A stretch of 64,000 nucleotides of DNA from CAVQBP01 sp963723205. Its GTDB lineage: Bacteria > Bacteroidota > Ignavibacteria > Ignavibacteriales > Ignavibacteriaceae. The DNA is taken from contig CAVRQC010000038.1 in assembly GCA_963723205.1 (NCBI GenBank), positions 1 to 64,000 of the forward strand. The letters run 5' to 3'. A program made the translations under genes and the position numbers. This document shows positions 53,636-62,759 of this stretch, in pieces. How positions within the stretch are numbered: position 1 is the first letter of the stretch; every line of letters starts with the position of its first letter. A model generated the notes under the pieces. The model searched no databases, had not been told where the DNA came from, and saw nothing but the letters and a program-made list of their open reading frames with translations.

Positions 53636-54270
53636 TTTTTTAATTTATCACCTATTGGAAACCATAAAATATTTGCACTAACAATTCCCCACAATGTGGC
53701 AATAAAAGCCGAAGCGATATTATGTATTAGTACATTAGGATTTTCGCCGGCACTTGCCAGGGTCATAATTAAACCCATAACTGTCCCTATAATACCCATT
53801 GTAGGGGCATATCCACCCATTTTAGAAAATACCTGTATGTTGGAAAAATGTCTATCTTCCATTGCTTTCATCTCTAAAAAAGCAAGGTTTTCCAATGCCT
53901 GCGGATCTGTTCCGTCAACTGCATATCTAATTAATTTTTTAGGAAAAGAGTAGTCGATCCTATCGATATATTTCTCAATAGTTAATAATCCTTCTCTTCT
54001 TGAAATAATTGAAAATTCTATAAAGCTGTTAATGAGTTTTACAAGATTATATCTTTGAGGCCAATATGCTAACTTAATCACGGAAATGGCATCAATAAAT
54101 TTTTCCAGCCCGAACCCGATAATTACTGCAGAAAAAGTCCCGCCAAACACAATAATTATTGGCGGTAATAAGAACAGCGCCTGAAATGATCCGCCTTCGA
54201 TTAAAAATGCGCCGAATATTGAAAATATCCCGAATCCAAATCCGATGAATGCACCGTATTTCAATTTCAT
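53491..54270 (-). CDS. MotA-like stator protein (first pair, MotP/PomA-like)
   Basis: 259 residues, four helices, shorter than the E. coli-type MotA encoded 3 kb away. IFGAFLIEGGSFQALFLLPP and FSKMGGYAPTMGIIGTVMGLI contain the conserved Pro of the stator channel; FIATLWGIVSANILWFPIGDKL is the last helix. The C-terminus ends in GEVPSIIKARLISMLPQ. Its 5' end overlaps flgL by 4 bp and its 3' end overlaps the MotB-like gene by 145 bp. Together they form a second kind of stator. Confidence 0.93.
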   Translation of the reverse strand: MKLKYGAFIGFGFGIFSIFGAFLIEGGSFQALFLLPPIIIVFGGTFSAVIIGFGLEKFIDAISVIKLAYWPQRYNLVKLINSFIEFSIISRREGLLTIEKYIDRIDYSFPKKLIRYAVDGTDPQALENLAFLEMKAMEDRHFSNIQVFSKMGGYAPTMGIIGTVMGLIMTLASAGENPNVLIHNIASAFIATLWGIVSANILWFPIGDKLKKCHSDEKYMMEISLEGILALQNGEVPSIIKARLISMLPQKEQRKLLYS

Positions 54271-55523
54271 AGATAATCCAGAAGAGAATGAGGTAAAAAC
54301 ATAGATGCCAGTTTATAATTCATATCTAAAACATAATTCATGTTTTGAAGATTAGTTATCGCTTTGGCAACGTCGACATCCTGTTTTTGCGACAGAAGTG
54401 CTTCAATATTAGCTTGCTGGTTGGTAATTAAATCAGAAGTATTATTCAACTGTTTTACTACGTTTCCATTTGCCGCAATTTTATTAACTAAATTGCTGTT
54501 AAAATCTTTTACTATTTGCACCTGTTCATCAGTAGGTTTTATCCCGTTTTTCAAATTATCTCTTATCTGAATTAGAGTATTGAAAATATCATTTTTTTGA
54601 TTTGGTGATAAGGAGACAGAATCTGATGAATTCTTTTCTGCCAATTCATTTAAGTTAATCGAGAAATTTATTTTCTTAGTTGAATCTGTAACATTAAAGG
54701 AAAAGGAGCTTTTCCCGTTAACTGATTGAATTGCACCTGTCGTTGAATCAAAAACAATTGTCTTGGAAGCCGGAGGTGTACTGAAAATAGATGTGCTACC
54801 TGAATCAAGTATATCATAACTCAAAGAGTATGTATTGGCAGCAGTTTTTGTATAATCTAAATTCAATGTATATTGATTTCCTTCTGAATCATAAATAGTT
54901 TGTTGATTAGAGACAACATCACCTGCATTATGGCTTGTATCAAGATTTCCGCTTTGAGTTATAGTTGTACCAAAGACTTCCTGACCTGTCATATTAATTT
55001 TTTGCAGGACATTTGAGGAAATTCTAACCTGCTGCGATCCTGAAACATCATTTAATTTTACTTCTATTGATTTTCCATCTGATGTATAACCGAATGGCTT
55101 TGCAGATTGGTCAGTTCCAGAAAAAAGATATTTACCATCATATTCCGAATTAGCTGAGTTTATAATGGATTGAAGTGACAAATCAACCTGGTCGGCAAAT
55201 GAATTTAGATCCGTGTTTGTCGCATTTTGTACTGAAGTAAGATTAGTTAATATGTTCACGACTTCCGATTGGATCGATTCCATAGCAAATGAAGTTTCAT
55301 TTGCAAAAGAAAGACTGTTTTGAATATTACTGGAGAAAGTATCTATTTGCGATATCTTATTATTCATTCTCAATATTTGAGAAGTGCCGGTAGGTGAATC
55401 CGACGGTTTATTTATCTTTTTACCAGTTGAAATTTGCATATTCAATTGGCTCAATTGATTCTTAATAACATTCAAGTTATTCAGATAAGTATTTGTAAAT
55501 GATAAATCAGATATTCTTTTCAT
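54267..55523 (-). CDS. flgL: Flagellar hook-associated protein FlgL (HAP3)
   Basis: 418 residues. The flagellin-like N-terminus (SFTNTYLNNLNVIKNQLSQL, ISTGKKINKPSDSPTG) and C-terminus (KAITNLQNMNYVLDMNYKLAS) form the D0/D1 coiled coil; the middle is the variable exposed part, including PFGYTSDGKSIEVKLND. It joins hook cap region and filament. It follows flgK with a one-base overlap. Confidence 0.93.
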   Translation of the reverse strand: MKRISDLSFTNTYLNNLNVIKNQLSQLNMQISTGKKINKPSDSPTGTSQILRMNNKISQIDTFSSNIQNSLSFANETSFAMESIQSEVVNILTNLTSVQNATNTDLNSFADQVDLSLQSIINSANSEYDGKYLFSGTDQSAKPFGYTSDGKSIEVKLNDVSGSQQVRISSNVLQKINMTGQEVFGTTITQSGNLDTSHNAGDVVSNQQTIYDSEGNQYTLNLDYTKTAANTYSLSYDILDSGSTSIFSTPPASKTIVFDSTTGAIQSVNGKSSFSFNVTDSTKKINFSINLNELAEKNSSDSVSLSPNQKNDIFNTLIQIRDNLKNGIKPTDEQVQIVKDFNSNLVNKIAANGNVVKQLNNTSDLITNQQANIEALLSQKQDVDVAKAITNLQNMNYVLDMNYKLASMFLPHSLLDYL

Positions 55524-56884
55524 TATTTCACCAGTCCTAAAACTGTTTGAAGCATTTGATCTGCAACGGTAATCAATTTTGCAGATGCGTCATACGAACG
55601 TTGATAAGTAATGACATTTGTCATTTCTTCATCAATAGAAACACCCGAATAAGAATTCTTTTGATCTTTGAGCTGCTGTAAAATAAGCTGCCCCGAATTT
55701 GCCTGCTGATCTGCAGTATTCTTGTCATTTCCAATACTGCTGACTAAAGTAGAATAACTGTCGGAAATAGTTGAACCGTTTATCAACGCCTGGTTGCTTA
55801 AACCGGCAATAGAAACTGCAATATCTCCATTCCCGGAAGTTCCGTCCGATGAAACAGCTACATAATTATTGTTAGATAAAATTCTATCATTAATTTTTAG
55901 AATACCATTTTGATAACTATCGAAAAAGTTTATCCCGGTTTCAGGTGAACCTGTATTAGTATATCCTTTTGAATGAACATTATTGACTGATTCAACTAAT
56001 GTATTCATTACATTATTTAAATTATCCTGGTACTGAGGTATCGTATTCGAGTATGTATCCATCGAAGCAAATAGGGTTCCCCCTTTAATATTTGCAACAC
56101 TGTTGCCATCGCTGGTTGTTAGCGCCAAACTGTTGTTTGCCGAATTTACTTTAAATTCAGTAGAAACATTCTGATCAGCTGCGAATACTCCGCCAACAGA
56201 TATTATAGCAGCATTAGAATTGTCATAACTTACGCTTATATTAGTAATTTCACTTAATTGATCGATAACATGATCTCTTTGATCAAGCAAATCATTATTA
56301 TCACTGCCTGAAACTGATGCAGATGCTATTTGATTATTTAAAGTTGTTACTTGTTTAAGTAGGCCATTAAGCTCCTGCACTTTTGATTTTGCATCGTTTA
56401 GTAAACTTCCTCTGATTTCATCCAACCCCTGATAAACTGTTTGTACCTGGCTTGATAATTTTTGAGCAGATTGAACTACATTAGTTCTTAAAGTCGGTGA
56501 GTTTGGAGTTACAGATAATTCGTTCCACGAATCAAAAAATGAATTAATTAATGATGAAATTCCCTGATCTGATGGTTCCGGGAAAAGAGATTCAACCTGG
56601 CTGAGAATTTCCGAACGGTGACTACTATCATTGTATGTGCTGTTATTATTCCTTATCTGTGTATCAGTTAACTGGTTTCTTGCACGCGTAATCTGATCAA
56701 TTTTAACACCTGTTCCCCAAACCAAACCGGCTAAGTTCTGCGGCATGTTTGTAGATAGTTCAATTCTTTGCCTTGAGTAATTTTCATTTGCTGCATTTGC
56801 AACATTATGTGATGTCACATCCAGGGCACCCTGATATGCTGCTAAACTGCTTCTTGCAATATCAAATATTCTGCTTAAGCTCAT
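55523..56884 (-). CDS. flgK: Flagellar hook-associated protein FlgK (HAP1)
   Basis: 453 residues. N-terminal ARSSLAAYQGALDVTSHNVANAANENYSRQ, given here only as a landmark in parts (DVTSHNVANA is the rod/hook motif), a FlgK core, and a C-terminal SGVSIDEEMTNVITYQRSYDASAK domain near 410-450. It is the first junction protein between hook and filament. It lies 2 bp after flgN, its chaperone. Confidence 0.95.
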   Translation of the reverse strand: MSLSRIFDIARSSLAAYQGALDVTSHNVANAANENYSRQRIELSTNMPQNLAGLVWGTGVKIDQITRARNQLTDTQIRNNNSTYNDSSHRSEILSQVESLFPEPSDQGISSLINSFFDSWNELSVTPNSPTLRTNVVQSAQKLSSQVQTVYQGLDEIRGSLLNDAKSKVQELNGLLKQVTTLNNQIASASVSGSDNNDLLDQRDHVIDQLSEITNISVSYDNSNAAIISVGGVFAADQNVSTEFKVNSANNSLALTTSDGNSVANIKGGTLFASMDTYSNTIPQYQDNLNNVMNTLVESVNNVHSKGYTNTGSPETGINFFDSYQNGILKINDRILSNNNYVAVSSDGTSGNGDIAVSIAGLSNQALINGSTISDSYSTLVSSIGNDKNTADQQANSGQLILQQLKDQKNSYSGVSIDEEMTNVITYQRSYDASAKLITVADQMLQTVLGLVK

Positions 56885-56886
56885 TT

Positions 56887-57339
56887 TTATACTTTCTTAT
56901 CTAATAAAGGACGTTTACTAAGTCCAATTAAAACAGCAATTGTTTCTCTCAGAAAATTTCTTGAATGATCGATTAAAATTTTATTCTGTTCGTTTATCTT
57001 GGAAGATTTATTTATCAAATCTTTTATTGAATTCCTTAAAAGATTAATTACTTTTATATTAATTTCTGTTTTATTTGTAACGGAATTCAGGAATTCTGAT
57101 AAAGAAACTTCCTCTAGTTCTAATCCATAATCATTTGCCAGGATTTCTATTACCGATGATATTTTTTTCCCGTTATTCTCTATTTGGGATAATATTTTTT
57201 CTTCATGATTTAATGAATTATGCAGGTTTTCTATATCATTTTGAACAATTGCCTTTTGTTTATTTAAACTGCATTCCAGAAACTGCTTTAGACTTTCTTC
57301 CTGTTCTTTCAAAACTGTCACTAATTCATTTGTTTTCAT
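56887..57339 (-). CDS. flgN: FlgN-like export chaperone
   Basis: 150 residues, nearly all helical and coiled-coil, with charged repeats such as LVTVLKEQEESLKQF and NKQKAIVQNDIENL at the start. FlgN binds FlgK and FlgL before export. The identification rests on size, helix pattern and place directly upstream of flgK; the sequence itself is weakly conserved. Confidence 0.8.
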   Translation of the reverse strand: MKTNELVTVLKEQEESLKQFLECSLNKQKAIVQNDIENLHNSLNHEEKILSQIENNGKKISSVIEILANDYGLELEEVSLSEFLNSVTNKTEINIKVINLLRNSIKDLINKSSKINEQNKILIDHSRNFLRETIAVLIGLSKRPLLDKKV

Positions 57340-57344
57340 AATAG

Positions 57345-58178
57345 TTAGCCGTTAAAGTGATTGAAATATCCTAAAACCCTTGATATATAATTTTTAGTTT
57401 CCTCAAACGGAGGAACACCATCATATTTTTCAACATTGTGAGGACCTGCATTATAGGAAGCTAAAGCCAGATTAACATCTCCATTATATAATCGAAGCAT
57501 TTGTGACAAATATTTAGTTCCGCCAAAAATATTTTCCTTGGGATCAAAAACATTATTTACACCCAAATCCTGGGCTGTTTTATCCATTAATTGCATTAAT
57601 CCCTTTGCTTTAGCACCGGAAACTGCTTTTTCATTTGCAGCTGATTCTGCTAAAATAACCGATTTAATTAAATTTTTGTCAACATTATATAATTCGGAAG
57701 CTTTATCAATATAAGATTCAAATTTATTTAACCTTTTTAATGAACTTTTGCTTGGAGGAATTGAAAACAGATTATCATCATGATTCTCCAGATCAATTTT
57801 TCCGGTTTCATTTTCTGCTGCTGCTTTTTCCGCGGGCAGAGCAGAATCAATTTTTAATTTATTCCCACTTTCATTAATACTTTGACTTGCAAGCTTGTTA
57901 TAAATAAAATCTGCCAGCCCAATCCCCTTTCCTTCCGAAATTTTATTGGCAATTGCATTTTGGAAAATCATATCGTAATAATCGCCGCCAAAACTATTAT
58001 CGTCACCAAAAAGACCCTGTGTATTTTTTGTCATACTTTTCAGCATCATGGTAGTGAAAAGACTTTCAAATTCTTTAGCTGCTTTTTGAAGTCTGGCTTT
58101 ATCTTTAGCGGAAATATTATTATCAACTTCCGGTCCAGACTTAAAATGTTTCAGTTCGTTTGTTATTTTCAGATTCAT
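57345..58178 (-). CDS. flgJ: FlgJ: rod-binding domain fused to a lytic transglycosylase
   Basis: 277 residues. The N-half (about 25-100) is the rod-binding domain (AAKEFESLFTTMMLKSM, FGGDYYDMIFQNAIA). After a linker the C-half (about 150-270) is a GH23/SLT transglycosylase: ILAESAANEKAVSGAKAKGL with catalytic Glu, LMQLM, and LALASYNAGPHNV. In enterobacterial FlgJ the wall-cutting domain is a GH73 glucosaminidase instead. The fusion should open peptidoglycan for the rod. Placed between flgI and flgN. Confidence 0.93.
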   Translation of the reverse strand: MNLKITNELKHFKSGPEVDNNISAKDKARLQKAAKEFESLFTTMMLKSMTKNTQGLFGDDNSFGGDYYDMIFQNAIANKISEGKGIGLADFIYNKLASQSINESGNKLKIDSALPAEKAAAENETGKIDLENHDDNLFSIPPSKSSLKRLNKFESYIDKASELYNVDKNLIKSVILAESAANEKAVSGAKAKGLMQLMDKTAQDLGVNNVFDPKENIFGGTKYLSQMLRLYNGDVNLALASYNAGPHNVEKYDGVPPFEETKNYISRVLGYFNHFNG

Positions 58179-58229
58179 ATCTAATTATAGTAGTACAGAT
58201 AAATAATCTGCGCTACAGAATTATTTTGG

Positions 58230-59321
58230 TTAAATAATTATTATCTCTGCAATTAAAGCTCCGGCTTCTTTCAAAGCCTGGAAAATTGATATTATATCCT
58301 GTGGTGAAACTTTTAGCGAATTAAGTGCTGCAGCTACTTCCTGTACATTTGATGCACCTTTAATAGCTATAGTATTCGTTGAATCCTGAACAACATAAGG
58401 AACCAGGTTATTTACAACTGTAGTTGTGCCATTTGAAAACGGATTCGGCTGTGAAATAATCGGGTAGGATTCAATAGTAATATTCAAATTTCCATGAGAT
58501 ATTGTTGCAGGCTGGATCTTAACATTATTGCCGGCAACTATGGTACCCGTACGTTCATTTAAAACAACTTTAGCCGGGTAATCAACCTGGACAGGAAGCA
58601 GTTCCAATTCTGAAATAAATCCTACAAGATCGTTCTGGCGATCTGCAGGAACAGTAATTTTTATTTCCCCGGCATCAACGGCTTTGGATGTATTTTCACC
58701 GAATTTAGTATTAATAGCATTTGAAACATTGCTTGAAGTTGTCATATCAGGATCTCTTAAGAAGAGACTTATCTCTTTGTTTGAAAGATCCTTTGCGTCA
58801 ACAGGAACTTTTAGAATTCCGCCTCTTGGCACTCTGCCGGCTAATGAATGATTTCTTGCAACTCTGCTTCCAATTGTTGTTCTAATGTCATAACCGCCGG
58901 TCGAGATTGAGCCTTGTGCAAAACCTAAGACCTTACCATCCATGCTCGATAAGGGAGTCATCAACAAAGTTCCTCCCAGTAAGCTTGTTGCATCACCTAA
59001 AGAAGAAACAGTTACATCAAAGTTAGCTCCCTGTTTTAAATAAGGATTTAATGTTGAAGTAACCATTACCGCTGCAACATTCTTTGTACGTAAATTAGTT
59101 TGCGGAACAGTTATCCCGAAACGTTTCAACATACTTGTAATAGATTGAACAGTAAAAAGTGAACGTTGAGTATCACCTGTACCCGCAAGTCCAACAACAA
59201 GTCCATATCCAATTACCTGCTGAGAATTTTCGCCGGTGATATAAGCAATATCTTTAATCCGTTGAGCGAATAGGTTATAAGAAATAAAAATAATTATCAG
59301 TAATGTCGTTGTTTTTTTCAT
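58230..59321 (-). CDS. flgI: Flagellar P-ring protein FlgI
   Basis: 363 residues with a signal peptide (1-19). RIKDIAYITG and NQQVIGYGLVVGLAGTGD style start, LRTKNVAAVMVTS, NERTGTIVAG and the C-terminal LNSLKVSPQDIISIFQALKEAGAL are typical. It forms the periplasmic P ring around the rod. It follows flgH by 1 bp. The P ring together with flgH indicates a didermous flagellum. Confidence 0.95.
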   Translation of the reverse strand: MKKTTTLLIIIFISYNLFAQRIKDIAYITGENSQQVIGYGLVVGLAGTGDTQRSLFTVQSITSMLKRFGITVPQTNLRTKNVAAVMVTSTLNPYLKQGANFDVTVSSLGDATSLLGGTLLMTPLSSMDGKVLGFAQGSISTGGYDIRTTIGSRVARNHSLAGRVPRGGILKVPVDAKDLSNKEISLFLRDPDMTTSSNVSNAINTKFGENTSKAVDAGEIKITVPADRQNDLVGFISELELLPVQVDYPAKVVLNERTGTIVAGNNVKIQPATISHGNLNITIESYPIISQPNPFSNGTTTVVNNLVPYVVQDSTNTIAIKGASNVQEVAAALNSLKVSPQDIISIFQALKEAGALIAEIIII

Positions 59322-59322
59322 G

Positions 59323-59907
59323 TTAAAAGATCCAATGGAAAAATTTTGTTAGCCATCCGGGATGCTGTGCATTATCTATCATGCCGCTCCCTTCGAATAC
59401 AATTTCAGCTTCGGAAATGTTATAGGAATAAACTGAATTATCTGCCTGAATATCTGATGATCTTACAACTCCTCTAATAAAGATAGTTTGTTCCTCCCCG
59501 TTAATTGATATTTTCCTGCTACCTTTAATTACAAGATTTCCATTAGCAAGAACTGAATCTATTGTAGCACTGATTTTTGTTTGGACCATCCCGGTTGTTT
59601 TAGTTGAGCCGGAACCTGTAAAATCGTTATTTGAACCAACTCCAATATCTGTACTGGGAATTGTGCTTGAGCCAACCCCTCCACTTGCATTAAAGCCCAG
59701 ATCGCTTTTTTTACCTGTTGAAGTTGTGGCATTATTTGATGCTTGTGATGATTCAAGTACTATTATCGTTATAGCATCTCCAATACGATTTGCTTTCTGG
59801 TCTGCAAAAAGTGACTGAAATGAATTTTGCCTCATGTCCTGCGGGAAGACATTTATTGCAAGAATCAAGGACAAGCTTATAAAAGTTATTTTTAACATAT
59901 TATTCAA
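59323..59907 (-). CDS. flgH: Flagellar L-ring protein FlgH, without a lipobox
   Basis: 194 residues. FADQKANRIGDAITIIVLESSQASN and VRSSDIQADNSVYSYNISEAEI with GSGMIDNAQHPGWLTKFF are FlgH marks. FlgH is normally an outer-membrane lipoprotein. Here the N-terminus (MLKITFISLSLILAINVFPQ) is an ordinary signal sequence with no Cys in the first 30 residues. The L ring would then be anchored without lipid. It overlaps flgA by 8 bp and precedes flgI by 1 bp. Confidence 0.93.
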   Translation of the reverse strand: MNNMLKITFISLSLILAINVFPQDMRQNSFQSLFADQKANRIGDAITIIVLESSQASNNATTSTGKKSDLGFNASGGVGSSTIPSTDIGVGSNNDFTGSGSTKTTGMVQTKISATIDSVLANGNLVIKGSRKISINGEEQTIFIRGVVRSSDIQADNSVYSYNISEAEIVFEGSGMIDNAQHPGWLTKFFHWIF

Positions 59908-60550
59908 CTATAATAACGTTGTTTGAATCAATTATTTTTGCTTTAAATTGTTTTTTATCTTTTGTAACAATATAGATTATATCGCCAATTACTCCATCCT
60001 GCTTAGCTTCTGCATCGGTTGAAATTTTTACACTTCCGGCTATAGCTGATGCAGTTATATGATCACCTTTATTAATTACAGGTATTTCATCTAATAACTC
60101 TTTAATTAATACAGAACCAGGAGTGATTTTTACTTTACTTCGCAAGTCTTTTAATTCATTAAGTGATTCAATAGGAGTTCCTCTTAAATCAGTTACATTC
60201 ACTAACTTAAACTCCACTTCCTTACCAGACAAAGATTGTCCCGGTTCAATAATGTCCTTAGCTACACAAATATTCTTAAAAAGTTTTAAGCGAACCGTTA
60301 CATAAGTCTGGATAATACCTGAATTGGATTTTGTAATTTTAACAGGTATGTAAGCAAAACTGTTGCTTAGATTAATTTTTGTTTCATTTCTTATTTCATA
60401 CTTACCTTCGAGTGCCGGTACTTTAACTATTGTATATTCATATTTATCGTATTTTTTAAGATTATTTTTCAAATAATCCGCAATTGTTTTCTTCAAACTT
60501 TCGTTTGGCTTCGAGAAAAAAGTTAACAATATTAAAAATGCATAAACCAT
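59900..60550 (-). CDS. flgA: Flagellar P-ring assembly chaperone FlgA
   Basis: 216 residues. A short signal sequence (1-13), then the FlgA layout: an N-terminal domain and the SAF-type C-half with KDIIEPGQSLSGKEVEF and TPGSVLIKELLDEIPVINKGD, ending in IIDSNNVIIVE. It helps FlgI assemble in the periplasm. It sits between flgG and flgH; a palindromic repeat fills the gap to flgG. Confidence 0.9.
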   Translation of the reverse strand: MVYAFLILLTFFSKPNESLKKTIADYLKNNLKKYDKYEYTIVKVPALEGKYEIRNETKINLSNSFAYIPVKITKSNSGIIQTYVTVRLKLFKNICVAKDIIEPGQSLSGKEVEFKLVNVTDLRGTPIESLNELKDLRSKVKITPGSVLIKELLDEIPVINKGDHITASAIAGSVKISTDAEAKQDGVIGDIIYIVTKDKKQFKAKIIDSNNVIIVE

Positions 60551-60557
60551 ATTAATG

Positions 60558-60622
60558 TTTCGAATTATGGAATTCGAATTGCGGAATGAAAATTCGAAAT
60601 CCGCATTCCGAAATCCGGAATT
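60558..60622. repeat. Intergenic palindromic repeat between flgG and flgA
   Basis: CGGAATG (60582-60588) and CATTCCG (60604-60610) form a stem around AAAATTCGAAATCCG, flanked by further AATTCG, CGAAAT and CCGGAATT units. It is the only sizeable gap inside the rod/ring gene run and looks like a dispersed short repeat rather than a promoter. Confidence 0.4.
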
Positions 60623-60625
60623 AGA

Positions 60626-61423
60626 TTATCTTTGTAAATTGTTTACTACTGTCATCATATCTTCAACTGTCTGAACAGTTTTGGAATTCAGCTCATAAGC
60701 TCTTTGTGCCGATATCATTGCAATCATTTCTTCAACAATATCAACGTTTGATTGCTCAAGGTAACCCTGGCGAATATCACCGAAACCGTCCTGACCCGGG
60801 GTACCCAGAATTGGAGTTCCAGCCGCATCAGTTGCGGCATATAGATTATCTCCAAGCGGTTTTAATCCTGCCGGATTTATAAATCTGACCAGTTCAATAT
60901 TTCCCAAGACAAATTTACTCCCGTCATTTTGAGTAGCTTCAACTGTACCATCACGACCTATCGCCAGGCTTGTAATATTATTATCAACTGTAAGACCGGG
61001 ATCTAAGAGAAGACCGTCAGCGGTAGTTATATTTCCATCGGCATTTGTTTGAAACGAACCGTCACGTGAATAGACATAAGAACCATCCGGTTTTTGTATC
61101 TGGAAAAAACCATCTCCCTGTATTGCCAAATCAAGTTGATTACTTGTGTTTACCAGATCACCTTGCTTGAAAATTTTTGAAGTAGATGAATTTTGTACAC
61201 CGGTACCGACCAAAATTGTGTTTGAAGTTGTTTCATCTATTCCAGGGGTATCAGTTGTCTGCGGATTTATCTGAACTTCCTGGTACATTAAATCCTGAAA
61301 CTCGGCCTTGTTCTTTTTAAAGCCGGTAGTATTTACGTTTGCAATATTGTTTGAGATTACCTCAATATTGACCTGTTGTGCGTACATACCTGAAGCTGCT
61401 GTGTTTAATGCTCGTGTTGGCAT
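60626..61423 (-). CDS. flgG: Flagellar distal rod protein FlgG
   Basis: 265 residues, the usual FlgG length. ALNTAASGMYAQQVNIEVISNN, in pieces here, and NIANVNTTGFKK form the N-terminal rod motif; GYLEQSNVDIVEEMIAMISAQRAYELNSK is the C-terminal one. It forms the distal rod passing the P and L rings. flgF lies 15 bp upstream. Confidence 0.96.
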   Translation of the reverse strand: MPTRALNTAASGMYAQQVNIEVISNNIANVNTTGFKKNKAEFQDLMYQEVQINPQTTDTPGIDETTSNTILVGTGVQNSSTSKIFKQGDLVNTSNQLDLAIQGDGFFQIQKPDGSYVYSRDGSFQTNADGNITTADGLLLDPGLTVDNNITSLAIGRDGTVEATQNDGSKFVLGNIELVRFINPAGLKPLGDNLYAATDAAGTPILGTPGQDGFGDIRQGYLEQSNVDIVEEMIAMISAQRAYELNSKTVQTVEDMMTVVNNLQR

Positions 61424-61437
61424 ATTTCTACTCCTTT

Positions 61438-62145
61438 TTATACTTTCCCTATTTCATTTGCTTCTGATAAGGATTTGTTCAAAAAAGTAACCATCTTTGA
61501 TGCTGAATCATATTCATTGTGTACCTTGATCATATTTGTCATTTCTTCAATTGGATTTACGTTCGATTGTTCCAGGTAACCTTGATTTACCTGGTAATCA
61601 CTTTCGTTGGCTATGAAATATCTGCCGTCTTCTGAAGAAAAATTTGTTCCGTCTTTCCTAATAAATTTATCGGAAGGCTCAGGTTTCACCATAAGCAGTT
61701 TATCAGCATAATTACCGCCAACTCTTATTTCTCCGTTCTTTGAAATTTTAACATCCTGATTTTTATCTAACAAATAACCGTTCAGATTTATCGGGCCATT
61801 GCTTCCAAGTACTTTGTGTCCCTGGTCGTTCACAAGGAATCCATCATCTGAAATTGAGAATTTACCGCCGCGTGTAAAATCCATACCGTCCAAACCCTGG
61901 ACAGTAAAAAATGCATCACCATCAACACTTATATCGAGAGGATTTCCTGTTGCAGTAAAACTTCCCTGCTTGTAATTTGTCAGCTGTTTAATTTCAACTT
62001 GATTATATTGATTTATAACTTCGTTAAACGGCATAGCTTTTTTGTAACCGTTTGTGTTAACATTTGCCAGGTTATTGCCGATCACTTCAATACTCTTAAA
62101 TTTTGAATCCATACTTCTGCCGGCTAAGAAAATACCTTTAATCAT
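61438..62145 (-). CDS. flgF: Flagellar proximal rod protein FlgF-like
   Basis: 235 residues. It has the rod/hook start NNLANVNTNGYKK, the FTRGGKFSISDDGFLVN core and the end YLEQSNVNPIEEMTNMIKVHNEYDSASK. It is shorter and more diverged than FlgG and lies just upstream of it, which fits FlgF; an FlgG paralog is the alternative. Confidence 0.88.
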   Translation of the reverse strand: MIKGIFLAGRSMDSKFKSIEVIGNNLANVNTNGYKKAMPFNEVINQYNQVEIKQLTNYKQGSFTATGNPLDISVDGDAFFTVQGLDGMDFTRGGKFSISDDGFLVNDQGHKVLGSNGPINLNGYLLDKNQDVKISKNGEIRVGGNYADKLLMVKPEPSDKFIRKDGTNFSSEDGRYFIANESDYQVNQGYLEQSNVNPIEEMTNMIKVHNEYDSASKMVTFLNKSLSEANEIGKV

Positions 62146-62156
62146 TTTTCTGCCTT

Positions 62157-62759
62157 TTATTTATTACCAAAATGTGCTAATTGATACGATCTTATTTTTG
62201 CAGCGAGAATCATTTCTCCCTGTGCTATTTTCATTCCGTTTGTTTTACTGGGAAGAGAACTTTCCTTAATATCAGGAATTGAGGGATTTAGTTTATTTCT
62301 TAGTTGCTCAAAATCATCAGTTTCATTATTAATTGTCTCTTCCTTTTTAATTATGTTGATACTTTCTGGTTCAGGTAAAATATCTGAAAACTTCCGATTT
62401 TTGATAAATCTTCTAATGAATACAAACATGATTATTGTTACTGAAGATAGTATAAGTACAAGAACTTCAGGGCTAATTTCGATTACCGGTTTAGTTTCAA
62501 TTGCAGTATTTTCATTTGAATAAATCAGATCATTTGAACTATTATCGTAATACATACAGCTTTTTATTTCTCCCCTAAATTCCCTGGCTCTTGCAGAATC
62601 AATTTGGACCTGCACCATCGCTCTTATATCTGCACCTCTCATAATATTATATTGTGAAGCAATGCTCTCTTTTTCTTTTTGAGCTGCCTTCGGGTTCGCC
62701 TGACAAATGCTAATGCTAAACATAAAAAGCGGTATAAACAATATGCTCAGTAATTTCAT
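62157..62759 (-). CDS. Unknown flagellar-operon membrane protein
   Basis: 200 residues. A signal peptide (1-21), a periplasmic segment with two or more charged helices, one membrane helix (about 97-113, VLVLILSSVTIIMFVFI) followed by basic RRFIKNRK, then a cytoplasmic tail ending in GEMILAAKIRSYQLAHFG. I recognise no family. The topology loosely recalls FliO, but the position between a sensor kinase and flgF and the length do not fit well. The ATG overlaps the kinase stop by 4 bp. Confidence 0.7.
   Translation of the reverse strand: MKLLSILFIPLFMFSISICQANPKAAQKEKESIASQYNIMRGADIRAMVQVQIDSARAREFRGEIKSCMYYDNSSNDLIYSNENTAIETKPVIEISPEVLVLILSSVTIIMFVFIRRFIKNRKFSDILPEPESINIIKKEETINNETDDFEQLRNKLNPSIPDIKESSLPSKTNGMKIAQGEMILAAKIRSYQLAHFGNK

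Noticed and set aside
57882..58184. 100-codon plus-strand ORF
   Set aside because: Antisense to flgJ, which has clear domains on the other strand.
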